From positions 1 through 64,000 of the forward strand of contig NZ_CP011524.1 of the NCBI RefSeq assembly GCF_004154955.1: a DNA stretch of 64,000 nucleotides, in the 5' to 3' direction. This DNA comes from Intestinimonas butyriciproducens (GTDB taxonomy: Bacteria; Bacillota; Clostridia; Oscillospirales; Oscillospiraceae). The position numbers and the translations under genes were made by a program. The notes beneath the pieces are model-generated. The model made no database searches. It was not told where the DNA came from and was given only the letters and a program-made list of their open reading frames with translations. Position 1 is the first letter of the stretch. Each line of letters begins with the position of its first letter. Of the stretch, positions 37,617 to 44,230 are shown one piece after another.

Positions 37617-38834
37617 TCAGCCCAGCTCCAATTCCCGGACGCGGACGGTCAGCTTCAGGAAGTTACGCCGATGCTGCTGGTAAAATGCGTTGACCACCCG
37701 ATCCATGACCATGTTGCTGTCCTCAAAGTTGGCGGCGGGCAGCATGACGACAAACTGAGCCCCGCTGAATTTGGAAACCACGTCGCCCCTGCGCAGGCTG
37801 CGGACCAGCACGTCCTGAAGCTGCTCCATGGTGGAGGAGAGGACCTTGAGGGGCGGTACGCTCCCGTCCGGCAGGGAGACGGTGATCAGGCACAGGTGGA
37901 CGCAGGCGCCGCTGCGGACGGCCCTGCGGACCTCCAGCCGGTAGGCCTCCCGGAAAAAACCGTATTCACAGACAAAGGCGCCGGGCCGGGCGGCGGTCTC
38001 CTTCAGATCGGCCATAATGGCCCCCAGATCGGTCTCAAGGGTCTTTTCCGTGGCCATGATCTCCGTGTAGAGCGCGCGCAGCTCCTCCGAGGGACGCACT
38101 CCCAGATTGCGGTAGAGAAGGTCGGTGGCCTTCTCATAGTGATCCAGGGCGGCGGCGTCCTTGCCCTGCCGGAGGAGAGAACGGACGATCAGGGTGTGAA
38201 GGCCCTCGTCCAGATTGTCCAGACTGCTGGCCCGCTGGCAGACGAGCTGCATCTCGTCGAAGAGCTCGGCGCGGTCCAGTAGGGCGGCCAGGGCCTTCAC
38301 GGCCTCTAGGTACAGCGTATGATAATGGACCGAGAGAGGGATCAGCCACATCTGATGGTTTAGCTTGGGCAGCAGATCGCCCTGATAAAGGGCCACCGCC
38401 TGCCGGTAGAGTTCTATGCGTGCGGCGTCGGGCAGATCTTCGTTGGAGGCCTGAAAGCAGAGGGCCTCGAACCGGTCGGCGTCCAGCTCACAGGTCACCG
38501 CAGGGTTCCAGGAGTAAGCCCCCCGCTGGGCCAGGATGGGTTGGATCTCGGGGCCAAAGAGGGGCTCCAGCATGGCGCGGATCCGGTACAGAAGGGTCTT
38601 GAGCGCATTGACCGGATTGGAGCTGTTGTCCTCCGGCCAGAAGAGCTCGATAAATTCCGACTGGGGCACAGGACGGTTCCGATGCAGGACAAGGTAGGCC
38701 AGGACGCTCCACAGCTTCAGGGAGCGATTGATATCATCCGTCAGGGTCGCGCCATTCATCTCCAGAGAGAAGCCGCCCAGCAGAGAAATCAACACGGTAC
38801 CAGCGTAGACCGAGGGCTCGGCGGACTTTTTCAT
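37617..38834 (-). CDS. BTAD/SARP-type transcriptional regulator with degenerate GGDEF-like C-domain
   Basis: I start this 405-residue protein at ATG 38834, eight bases after AAAAGGAGG. An OmpR-type winged helix (residues about 15-105, SLKLWSVLAYLVLHRNRPV) is followed by a bacterial transcriptional activation domain of TPR-like helices (DADRFEALCFQAS to LGVRPSEELRALY). The last roughly 110 residues resemble a GGDEF domain, but the GGDEF signature reads SGAQF (RRGDVVSKFSGAQFVVMLP). It therefore should not make c-di-GMP. It leads the sortase operon and is the likely local activator. Confidence 0.82.
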   Translation of the reverse strand: MKKSAEPSVYAGTVLISLLGGFSLEMNGATLTDDINRSLKLWSVLAYLVLHRNRPVPQSEFIELFWPEDNSSNPVNALKTLLYRIRAMLEPLFGPEIQPILAQRGAYSWNPAVTCELDADRFEALCFQASNEDLPDAARIELYRQAVALYQGDLLPKLNHQMWLIPLSVHYHTLYLEAVKALAALLDRAELFDEMQLVCQRASSLDNLDEGLHTLIVRSLLRQGKDAAALDHYEKATDLLYRNLGVRPSEELRALYTEIMATEKTLETDLGAIMADLKETAARPGAFVCEYGFFREAYRLEVRRAVRSGACVHLCLITVSLPDGSVPPLKVLSSTMEQLQDVLVRSLRRGDVVSKFSGAQFVVMLPAANFEDSNMVMDRVVNAFYQQHRRNFLKLTVRVRELELG

Positions 38835-39020
38835 GCGCAGGGCCTCCTTTTCCAACTGCCCTTCCGGCAGATATTGATACAGATTTAATTATAACGCAAT
38901 CACCGGCCGGATGGAAGCATCTTTTTTTCGGAAATGAGGGGAAACAGGAGAAAACACGAATTTTGGTCATTTTTACAACGGAAAATGGGGGGCACACCTG
39001 CTGTATAACGGGTGAGAGCC

Positions 39021-39049
39021 TTGCTATTCCGACCTTGGTGATGTAAAAT
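39021..39049 (+). promoter_or_regulatory. Promoter of the C39-like peptidase gene
   Basis: TTGCTA (39021-39026) and TAAAAT (39044-39049) are 17 bases apart, 36 bases before the start codon. Confidence 0.7.
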
Positions 39050-39085
39050 AAGGAAAATCATCACAACAACGACGGAGGCACCGAC

Positions 39086-39724
39086 ATGGAGCGGACCTAT
39101 TCTCTCATACATCCGGATCTTCTTACCATTACAGAGGGAGAGCGGACCTGGAGGGGCGCCGACCAGGAGTGGTTTGGCGACGAGTGGCAGCGAAAGGCCG
39201 GCTGCGCGCCTACGGCGGCGGCTATGCTGGTGAGCTATCTGGCGCAGACCCGCCCCCCTTGCCGGCCGCTCTATCCCTCCGGGAGCTGGGAGCGGATGGA
39301 TGTGACGGCCCTGATGGACGAGCTGTGGGCGCATGTTACGCCGGGGAAAAAGGGGGTCAACACCCTGCACCTCTTCACCAAGGGCTTTGTCGGCTTTGCC
39401 GCGCAGAAGGGCGTGCAGATATCCCTACGGACTTTGGATATCCCGCGGTTCAAGCTGGCCCGGCCCACCGTGGACCAGTGCGCCGCGTTCCTGCGCTCCG
39501 CGCTGGAGGCGGACTCTCCGGTGGCCTGGCTCAACCTGCACAGCGGAGAGGCCGAAGGGCTGGACGACTGGCATTGGGTGACGGTGATCGGCCTGGAGGA
39601 ACACAGCGACGGTCCCCTTCTGTGTACGGTTTTGGACGGCGGGCGGGAGATCACAGTGGACTTTCGGCTCTGGTTCCGGACCACCAAGCTGGGCGGCGGA
39701 CTCGTGGCGCCGGCGGGGGGCTGA
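39086..39724 (+). CDS. C39-like papain-fold cysteine peptidase domain protein
   Basis: This 212-residue protein has no signal peptide. Its pattern matches C39-like peptidases: WQRKAGCAPTAAAMLVSYLA (Cys nucleophile at the start of a helix, followed by PTAAAM), DDWHWVTVIGLE (His) and VLDGGREI (Asp). Family members cut leader peptides or peptidoglycan-linked peptides, but lack of an export signal leaves the substrate open. The DUF1294 gene starts six bases after it. Confidence 0.72.
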   Translation: MERTYSLIHPDLLTITEGERTWRGADQEWFGDEWQRKAGCAPTAAAMLVSYLAQTRPPCRPLYPSGSWERMDVTALMDELWAHVTPGKKGVNTLHLFTKGFVGFAAQKGVQISLRTLDIPRFKLARPTVDQCAAFLRSALEADSPVAWLNLHSGEAEGLDDWHWVTVIGLEEHSDGPLLCTVLDGGREITVDFRLWFRTTKLGGGLVAPAGG

Positions 39725-39730
39725 GCCGGG

Positions 39731-40018
39731 ATGCGGGCGTGGTTGGCGGCCCACTGGGCGGTGGTGGGGCTCTGGGTGCTTTTCCTGAGCGCTGTGGATT
39801 TCGCCCTCATGGGAGTGGATAAGTGGAAGGCGAAGCGGGATGCCTGGAGGATCCCGGAGCTCACCCTCTGGGCCTTTGCCCTGCTGGGCGGCGCGCCGGG
39901 CGGGTATTTGGGCATGCGCTGCTTCCACCACAAGACGCGGCATTGGTATTTCAAATTTGGATTTCCTGTTCTGGCGGTCCTGGACCTGGCCGGACTGGTT
40001 TGGCTGGCGCTGGGGTAG
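39731..40018 (+). CDS. DUF1294 membrane protein
   Basis: This 95-residue protein has two or three hydrophobic segments and the DUF1294 core: DFALMGVDKWKAKRDAWRIPE, then LLGGAPGGYLGMRCFHHKTRH. The highly conserved G-G-x-P-G and H-K-T residues are present. The function of the family is not established. It is cotranscribed with the C39-like gene. Confidence 0.85.
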   Translation: MRAWLAAHWAVVGLWVLFLSAVDFALMGVDKWKAKRDAWRIPELTLWAFALLGGAPGGYLGMRCFHHKTRHWYFKFGFPVLAVLDLAGLVWLALG

Positions 40019-40092
40019 GGCCGCCGATTTTTCCGGATTTCTATAGATTCGCGTTTAGGGCTGGGCCCGGACTGACGTAGGGGGAGCGCGCT

Positions 40093-40185
40093 TTGCAGAG
40101 GATCGAGGTCACAGCCATACGGGAGCACCCGGAGTTCGTGGATCAGGCGGCGGAGCCGGTCCCTGGGATGTCACCGGATGGATAA
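40093..40185 (+). pseudogene. Short remnant resembling an acetyltransferase N-terminus
   Basis: A TTG codon preceded by GGGGAG opens a 30-codon frame (QRIEVTAIREHPEFVDQAAE). The start looks like the first helix of GNAT-type acetyltransferases but breaks off after about 20 codons. Its stop lies on the left border of the AT-rich cassette island. I read it as the stub of a gene lost or interrupted near the island; it might also be a chance frame. Confidence 0.4.
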
Positions 40186-40191
40186 AGAATC

Positions 40192-40286
40192 CCTTTTAAC
40201 TCAATGTGTAGGTTTTAGGCTTTTGGAAAATCGTTCGTCAAAATAACAGAAAGGGATCCGCTTGTAAGTCAGCGAATCCCTTTCTG
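40192..40286. repeat. Left end of cassette unit 1, with terminator
   Basis: Positions 40192-40246 are the conserved left end, with TTTTAACT near its outer edge and ATCGTTCGTCAAAATAA at the inner edge. Positions 40247-40286 form a hairpin (CAGAAAGGGATCCGCT with AGCGAATCCCTTTCTG, one mismatch) that ends the minus-strand gene; TTATTTT follows on that strand. Confidence 0.8.
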
Positions 40287-40309
40287 TTGCCCGATAAACT
40301 GGAATTTGC

Positions 40310-40666
40310 CTATGTGTTTGGAATTACTTTCACGCTCTCGACCCGTTCATGTTCATCGTAGTCAACAATAAGCCGAAATTGTTCCGACAGTATCCATATA
40401 TCTTCCTTTGCATTTTCCACGCTTTCGGTCGGTTTTCCCCACTTTTTATACAGACTCTTCTTACTAGATGTTTCGATTTCATTTATCATTAGTTCATCTG
40501 TGGCCCAATCTGCACCTCTATTCTCTGCAAGGGTCAATATACGCGAAAGGTCAAGTATATGTTCCGCCTTCTGGTTTGTTACTTGAGCTTCTTTCCAAAA
40601 TCCTATTCCAAAAGCCAAGACTACTGCCAGAATAATACCGACCACAATCAACAATCGCTTTTTCAT
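40310..40666 (-). CDS. Small membrane-anchored or secreted protein of cassette unit 1
   Basis: This 118-residue protein has an N-terminal hydrophobic helix (LLIVVGIILAVVLAFGIGFW) that acts as anchor or signal peptide, without a lipobox. The mature part ends in a small domain with YKKWGKPTESVENAKEDIW and RLIVDYDEHERVESVKVI. That pattern resembles SmpA/BLIP-like repeats in small exported proteins. GAGGAGG lies upstream of the ATG. Codon use is AT-rich, unlike its neighbours. It has its own promoter and terminator. Function is unknown. Confidence 0.75.
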   Translation of the reverse strand: MKKRLLIVVGIILAVVLAFGIGFWKEAQVTNQKAEHILDLSRILTLAENRGADWATDELMINEIETSSKKSLYKKWGKPTESVENAKEDIWILSEQFRLIVDYDEHERVESVKVIPNT

Positions 40667-40709
40667 AGCAATACCTCCTCTACAAATTTTGATTTGTTGA
40701 CTAATTTAC

Positions 40710-40738
40710 ATATTACCATACTTCTCTGTCCATATCAA
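40710..40738 (-). promoter_or_regulatory. Promoter of cassette unit 1
   Basis: On the minus strand TTGATA (40738-40733) and TAATAT (40715-40710) are 17 bases apart. The same spacing and -10 occur in unit 2 at the equivalent place. Confidence 0.8.
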
Positions 40739-40792
40739 GAATTGGTAAAAATGCCGGAGTTTGCGTCACCAACATTTTAACTTAATTGGGAC
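40739..40792. repeat. Right end of cassette unit 1
   Basis: This 54-bp conserved end lies beyond the promoter -35 and finishes TTTTAACTTAATTGGGAC. It is not needed for the promoter itself, so its conservation suggests a recombination or transposition end. Confidence 0.75.
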
Positions 40793-40803
40793 CAATGATA
40801 AGA

Positions 40804-40898
40804 CCTTTTAACTTTATGTGTTGGTTTACGCTCTTTGGAAAATCGTTCGTCAAAATAATGGAAAAGGCTTCGCCGATTCAAGGCGAAGTCTTTTCCAT
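40804..40898. repeat. Left end of cassette unit 2, with terminator
   Basis: Positions 40804-40858 repeat the left end of unit 1. The hairpin at 40858-40898 (ATGGAAAAGGCTTCGCC with GGCGAAGTCTTTTCCAT) differs in sequence from that of unit 1 but keeps the pairing. GATAAGA (40797-40803) just before it echoes the outer GATAAAGA repeats. Confidence 0.78.
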
Positions 40899-40919
40899 AG
40901 TCAGATAAACTGGAATTTG

Positions 40920-41273
40920 TTACTCCACTTGGTAAATCTGATGAGACTGCCAAACAGTTACTTTTTCACCGTCTATTTCAAGCGTCTTTCCCTTTTCTGC
41001 TTCATCAATACTAACCTTGATATCGGTTATTTCTCCGTTTTGAATTGCTGTAAGAAGGCCTGCATCTTCATCGTGATTATAGGCTATAGGATTTCCTACA
41101 AGTGCCAAATAATAAGTTTTTCCGTTGCTTTCAATTACTACTAAAGGCTTAGTGTACTCCTCAACTTGTACATAACCTGTTATTGTTCCCTCTATGTCCT
41201 TTGTTTTGCTTGAGCAAGCAGTAAGGGTTACAATCATAACTACAGCAAGCATTAAGGAAATTATTTTCTTCAT
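40920..41273 (-). CDS. Small lipoprotein of cassette unit 2
   Basis: This 117-residue lipoprotein has the signal MKKIISLMLAVVMIVTLTAC with the lipobox cysteine at residue 20. The mature part (about 97 residues) looks like a small OB- or beta-barrel-like domain (IEGTITGYVQVEEYTKPLVV, GKTYYLALVG). GGAGG precedes the ATG. The gene is AT-rich and lies between the unit 2 promoter and hairpin. Sequence is unrelated to the protein of unit 1 apart from both being exported. Function is unknown. Confidence 0.78.
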   Translation of the reverse strand: MKKIISLMLAVVMIVTLTACSSKTKDIEGTITGYVQVEEYTKPLVVIESNGKTYYLALVGNPIAYNHDEDAGLLTAIQNGEITDIKVSIDEAEKGKTLEIDGEKVTVWQSHQIYQVE

Positions 41274-41310
41274 AGTTTGACCTCCACAAGTTCCGATTTA
41301 TCTTTCTATC

Positions 41311-41339
41311 ATATTACCATATCTCCCTGCTCGTTTCAA
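41311..41339 (-). promoter_or_regulatory. Promoter of cassette unit 2
   Basis: On the minus strand TTGAAA (41339-41334) and TAATAT (41316-41311) are 17 bases apart, matching the unit 1 promoter position for position. Confidence 0.8.
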
Positions 41340-41393
41340 TGATTGGTAAAAGTGCCGAAGTTTAGACCGCCAACATTTTAAGTTAATTGGGAC
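41340..41393. repeat. Right end of cassette unit 2
   Basis: This 54-bp stretch matches the right end of unit 1 at 44 positions by eye, ends AAGTTAATTGGGAC, and is followed directly by GATAAAGA. Confidence 0.75.
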
Positions 41394-41408
41394 GATAAAG
41401 ATTTCTCC

Positions 41409-41437
41409 TTGACAATCTCCAGATGAACTGTTATGAT
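41409..41437 (+). promoter_or_regulatory. cspA promoter
   Basis: Consensus TTGACA (41409-41414) and TATGAT (41432-41437) are 17 bases apart, only 8 bases beyond the cassette island. Confidence 0.9.
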
Positions 41438-41467
41438 GGAGAAGCTGTTTTGATGTATGAAATGATT

Positions 41468-41515
41468 GGCGCCCTCCCCTAATCGTTTATACGGATTGGG
41501 GAAGGGCGCCTTTTT
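41468..41515 (+). terminator. Intrinsic terminator inside the cspA leader
   Basis: GGCGCCCT (41468-41475) pairs with AGGGCGCC (41503-41510), extended inward by CCCTAATC with GGATTGGGG, and TTTTTG follows. It lies between the cspA promoter and cspA. The transcript is therefore either attenuated or yields a short RNA of roughly 70 nt. Confidence 0.85.
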
Positions 41516-41553
41516 GTCTCACAAAACAAGTTCTTTTTAGGAGGTATCCGATT

Positions 41554-41766
41554 ATGTATCAGGGTACTGTGAAGTGGTTTAATGCGGAGAAGGGCTTCGG
41601 CTTCATCTCCAATGACGATGGCGGCGAGGACGTGTTCGTCCACTTTTCCGCCATTCAGACGGATGGCTACCGCCAGCTCGCCGAGGGTCAGAAGGTCACC
41701 TTTGACACGGAGCCTGATCCCCGTGGGAACCGGGGCCTGCGCGCCGTGAACGTGATCCCCGGCTGA
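41554..41766 (+). CDS. cspA: Cold-shock domain protein
   Basis: This 70-residue single cold-shock domain binds single-stranded RNA and DNA as a chaperone. RNP1 (KGFGFIS) and RNP2 (VFVHFSAI) are intact, and the N-terminus [14 protein letters not shown] is standard. AGGAGG lies about ten bases upstream. It is controlled by its own promoter and a leader terminator, then ends at a long hairpin. Which CSP paralogue it is cannot be said, so the symbol is generic. Confidence 0.93.
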   Translation: MYQGTVKWFNAEKGFGFISNDDGGEDVFVHFSAIQTDGYRQLAEGQKVTFDTEPDPRGNRGLRAVNVIPG

Positions 41767-41774
41767 AAAGGCAG

Positions 41775-41825
41775 CAAACAGAAAGAGGGCCGGACCCCAA
41801 CGGGGTCCGGCCCTCTTTCTGTTTG
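41775..41825. terminator. Long hairpin terminator between cspA and the MBL-fold gene
   Basis: A perfect 24-bp stem of 41775-41798 with 41802-41825 over an AAC loop has A/T-rich outer ends. It serves both converging genes. Confidence 0.88.
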
Positions 41826-41852
41826 CCCCCGGAAAGGCGGGAACGCCGCCCC

Positions 41853-42695
41853 TCAGAGCTCTACCACCGAGCCTGTGGAGAGCGCGTGGAGCCGCTCCCC
41901 CAGCACGGGGCGCATCAGCTCGAAGGCGGGGGTGCCGGTACAGTGTCCGGTCCAGATCTCACCGATTCCCAGCTCCAGGAGCCGCCGGCCCAAAGCGGCC
42001 GCCTCCTCCGGCGGCACCCCCAGGGAGGCGGCGCCGGAGGCGCCCATCAGATGGAAGCCGCCCAGAAAGGCCCGGACAGGGAGGCCCGGGAAGGCGGCCA
42101 TGGCCTCCTCCGTCACCGTATCCGCTCCGGCGTGGGAACAGCTGCTGAAAAGGATCAGGCCGGAGGTGGTGACGAAGACCAGACTCTGCTCGTGGGCAAA
42201 GTCGTCAGGGCTCAGCCCGGACCCGGTTTGGCGGTACATATGCACCCGCTCTCCCCGGCTCTCCAGGCCCGGCGTATTGTGGGGCAGGAGCCAGACGCCG
42301 GGAAAAAGCTCGGTGCGCGCCGTGACATAGTGAAGCCGCGCTCCGTGGGAGAGGAGCTCCTGGGGCACGCCCAGATATTTTCTGGCGTCGCCCCGCAGGA
42401 CATAGCTGGGCTGCGCGGCCTCCTCCCGCAGATAGAGGGGCGCGGAGGGGTTGCGCTGGAAAAAGGCGCAGAAGCCGCCGGAGTGGTCGTAGTGCCCGTG
42501 GGAGAGGACGGCGGCGTCCACACGGGACAGATCGACGCCCAACCGGGCGGCGTTGTCCAGCAGGGCGGCGGAAGAGCCGGCGTCCAGCAGGATGCTGTGT
42601 CCCTCGTGCTCAATCACGAGGGAGAGACCGTGCTCACAGAGGAGCCCCTCCGGGGCGGTGTTCTCCATCAGGACCGTTACCCGCACGGCGCTCAC
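41853..42695 (-). CDS. MBL-fold metallohydrolase
   Basis: This 280-residue metallo-beta-lactamase-fold protein has the metal motif SHGHYDHSGG and later FSSCSHAGAD and WTGHCTG, which supply further His/Asp ligands. This is the subgroup often annotated as similar to the dihydropterin-phosphate synthase MBL family; the substrate is not known. GTG 42695 overlaps the upstream stop (GTGA); a second GTG nine bases on is also possible. It is last in the ybaK-ylmH-ynzC run. Confidence 0.85.
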   Translation of the reverse strand: MSAVRVTVLMENTAPEGLLCEHGLSLVIEHEGHSILLDAGSSAALLDNAARLGVDLSRVDAAVLSHGHYDHSGGFCAFFQRNPSAPLYLREEAAQPSYVLRGDARKYLGVPQELLSHGARLHYVTARTELFPGVWLLPHNTPGLESRGERVHMYRQTGSGLSPDDFAHEQSLVFVTTSGLILFSSCSHAGADTVTEEAMAAFPGLPVRAFLGGFHLMGASGAASLGVPPEEAAALGRRLLELGIGEIWTGHCTGTPAFELMRPVLGERLHALSTGSVVEL

Positions 42696-42898
42696 TCCCC
42701 CTTCTTCCTGAGTTTTTGTTTCTCCCCCTGCTCATTGACGAGGTAGGTGTTGTCCAGATGAGCCTGGAGGCTCTGGCGGATCGAGGCGCGGTATTCGCCC
42801 CGCAGCGCTTCCCGCTCCGCAGCCTCCCCGGCGGTGAGAGCCCGCTCCCGGGAGAGTCGGGAGAGCTCGTTGATACGGTCGATCTTGTGCTGTTCCAT
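42692..42898 (-). CDS. ynzC: DUF896 family protein YnzC
   Basis: This 68-residue protein has the DUF896 pattern IDRINELSRLSRERALTAGEAAEREALRGEY, a helical hairpin, followed by a basic tail. The Bacillus homologue YnzC lies in a LexA-controlled operon, but its biochemical role is not settled. AAGGAGGG precedes the ATG. The stop overlaps the MBL gene start. Confidence 0.9.
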   Translation of the reverse strand: MEQHKIDRINELSRLSRERALTAGEAAEREALRGEYRASIRQSLQAHLDNTYLVNEQGEKQKLRKKGE

Positions 42899-42913
42899 AG
42901 GGTTCCCTCCTTC

Positions 42914-43711
42914 TCAAATATACCGTTCGATCAGGATCATGGTCCGCCCCTTCTTGGAGGGGCCGGATACCGTGCTGAGCACGCATTTGCCCAGCCCCCG
43001 GCAGACGAGTACATCTCCCTCCCCCACAGGACGGTCCGGCTTGTCGCACTCCCTCCCGTTGAGCATCAGCTTTTTTGATGAGATGAGATCGGCCATTTTG
43101 GAGCGGCTCATGGAAAAGCCGGAGGCGGCCACCGCGTCCAGGCGCAGAGTGGCCACGGTATCCCGGATCTGTTTGACCTGCCTGACCGGCGGCGTGAGAT
43201 CCGCCGGGGCCATGGGAGAGACCCTGACCCGCTGCCGCCCCACCTGATCCAGCTGGGAGAGGAGCACGTGCTCCAGCTCCCGGAGCAGAACGGCCTGACA
43301 GCCCTCCTCCCCCACCAGCAGATCCCCCACCTTTTCCCGGGTGATACCCAGGCCCAGAATGGAGCCCAGATAGTCCCGGTGGGTGAGGCCGCAGCCCGGC
43401 GGGCAGGCGATGCGCACCGCGGAGAGGGGACAGTCCGTATCCAGCCGCCAGTCCTCGGGAGACATCCAATCCGGGAGAAAGACGCACAGCTTTCGCTCCG
43501 CGTCCCCGAAGCCGCCCCAGAAGAGGTGTGCCGGGTGGCCGGAAGCGGCGATGAGCCGCTCCGCCGCGGCCTGCTCTGCCAGGGAGAGAAACTGCGTGTG
43601 AGCGGGGATGTTTCGGGTGCGGCACAGCTCCAGCTTGTCCAGCGCCCTGGCAAGGAGAAGGCGCTCCTCGGGGTCTGCGGAGAGCTTTCCCAGCAGTTCG
43701 GTCTTGTTCAT
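42914..43711 (-). CDS. ylmH: YlmH-type S4-domain RNA-binding protein
   Basis: This 265-residue protein has an N-terminal domain (FWGGFGDAERKLCVFLPDW), a middle segment with YLGSILGLGITREKVGDLLV, and a C-terminal S4 domain (FSMSRSKMADLISSKKLMLNG). That arrangement is YlmH. In Bacillus YlmH helps rescue stalled ribosomes and is tied to the division/DivIVA locus. Here it is instead next to ybaK-like and ynzC genes. The ATG has AAAGGAATG upstream. Confidence 0.9.
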   Translation of the reverse strand: MNKTELLGKLSADPEERLLLARALDKLELCRTRNIPAHTQFLSLAEQAAAERLIAASGHPAHLFWGGFGDAERKLCVFLPDWMSPEDWRLDTDCPLSAVRIACPPGCGLTHRDYLGSILGLGITREKVGDLLVGEEGCQAVLLRELEHVLLSQLDQVGRQRVRVSPMAPADLTPPVRQVKQIRDTVATLRLDAVAASGFSMSRSKMADLISSKKLMLNGRECDKPDRPVGEGDVLVCRGLGKCVLSTVSGPSKKGRTMILIERYI

Positions 43712-43715
43712 GGTG

Positions 43716-44198
43716 TCATTCCTTTATAATATCGGCAAAGCCGGCGCCCACCAGGCCGGCCAGATCCCCCGGGGCAAGCTCCACCTGACAGCCGATTTTG
43801 CCCGCGCTGACCAGGATGGCGGCCTGGTCGGCGGCGCTCTGGTCCAGCACGGTTTTGAACCGCTTTTTCATCCCGATGGGGGAACAGCCGCCCCGCACAT
43901 AGCCGGTGAGGGGGGTGAGTTCCTTGACATGGATCATCTCAATGGACTTTTCTCCCACTGCCCTGGCCGCCTTTTTCAGGTCCAGCTCGGCCAGCACCGG
44001 CACCACAAAGACATAGTTTGCCTTTGTGGCACCCCGGGTCACCAGAGTTTTGAACACGGAGGCGGGATCGCGCCCCAGCACGGCGGCCACTGTGGCCCCG
44101 TCCACCGCCATACCCTCCTGGTGAGGGTACTGGTGGGGCGTATAAGGGACTTTTTTCTGCTCCAAAAGGCGCATGACGTTGGTTTTTTCTTCCGACAT
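43716..44198 (-). CDS. YbaK/EbsC-family aminoacyl-tRNA deacylase
   Basis: YbaK-like enzymes hydrolyse mischarged Cys-tRNA(Pro) in trans. The 160-residue protein has the family core: VFKTLVTRG with the conserved Lys-Thr-Leu, then LTPLTGYVRGGCSPIGMKK. The latter holds the conserved G-G-x-S/C-P. The length is typical. It lies four bases before ylmH on the same strand, so both translation-related genes share an mRNA. Confidence 0.9.
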   Translation of the reverse strand: MSEEKTNVMRLLEQKKVPYTPHQYPHQEGMAVDGATVAAVLGRDPASVFKTLVTRGATKANYVFVVPVLAELDLKKAARAVGEKSIEMIHVKELTPLTGYVRGGCSPIGMKKRFKTVLDQSAADQAAILVSAGKIGCQVELAPGDLAGLVGAGFADIIKE

Positions 44199-44230
44199 GG
44201 AAATTCCTCTTTTCTATGGCTTGACGGAGA

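Larger units (their letters stand above)
40181..41401. mobile_element. AT-rich island of two tandem cassette-like units
   Basis: Base composition drops sharply compared with both sides. The island consists of unit 1 (40181-40796) and unit 2 (40797-41393). Each has a minus-strand promoter, one small exported-protein gene and a terminator hairpin. By eye, the 55-bp left ends (40192-40246 and 40804-40858) match at 47 positions. The 54-bp right ends (40739-40792 and 41340-41393) match at 44. The genes between are unrelated. The outermost ends (40189-40212 and the complement of 41370-41393) form an imperfect inverted repeat, 17 of 24. GATAAAGA abuts both sides (40181-40188, 41394-41401). No transposase or integrase is encoded. 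Confidence 0.72.

Noticed and set aside
40181-41401. An integron array with attC sites
   Set aside because: The ends do not show GTRRRY-type core sites with paired L and R boxes, and no integrase is visible. The inverted-repeat ends and direct repeats fit a transposon-like cassette better.
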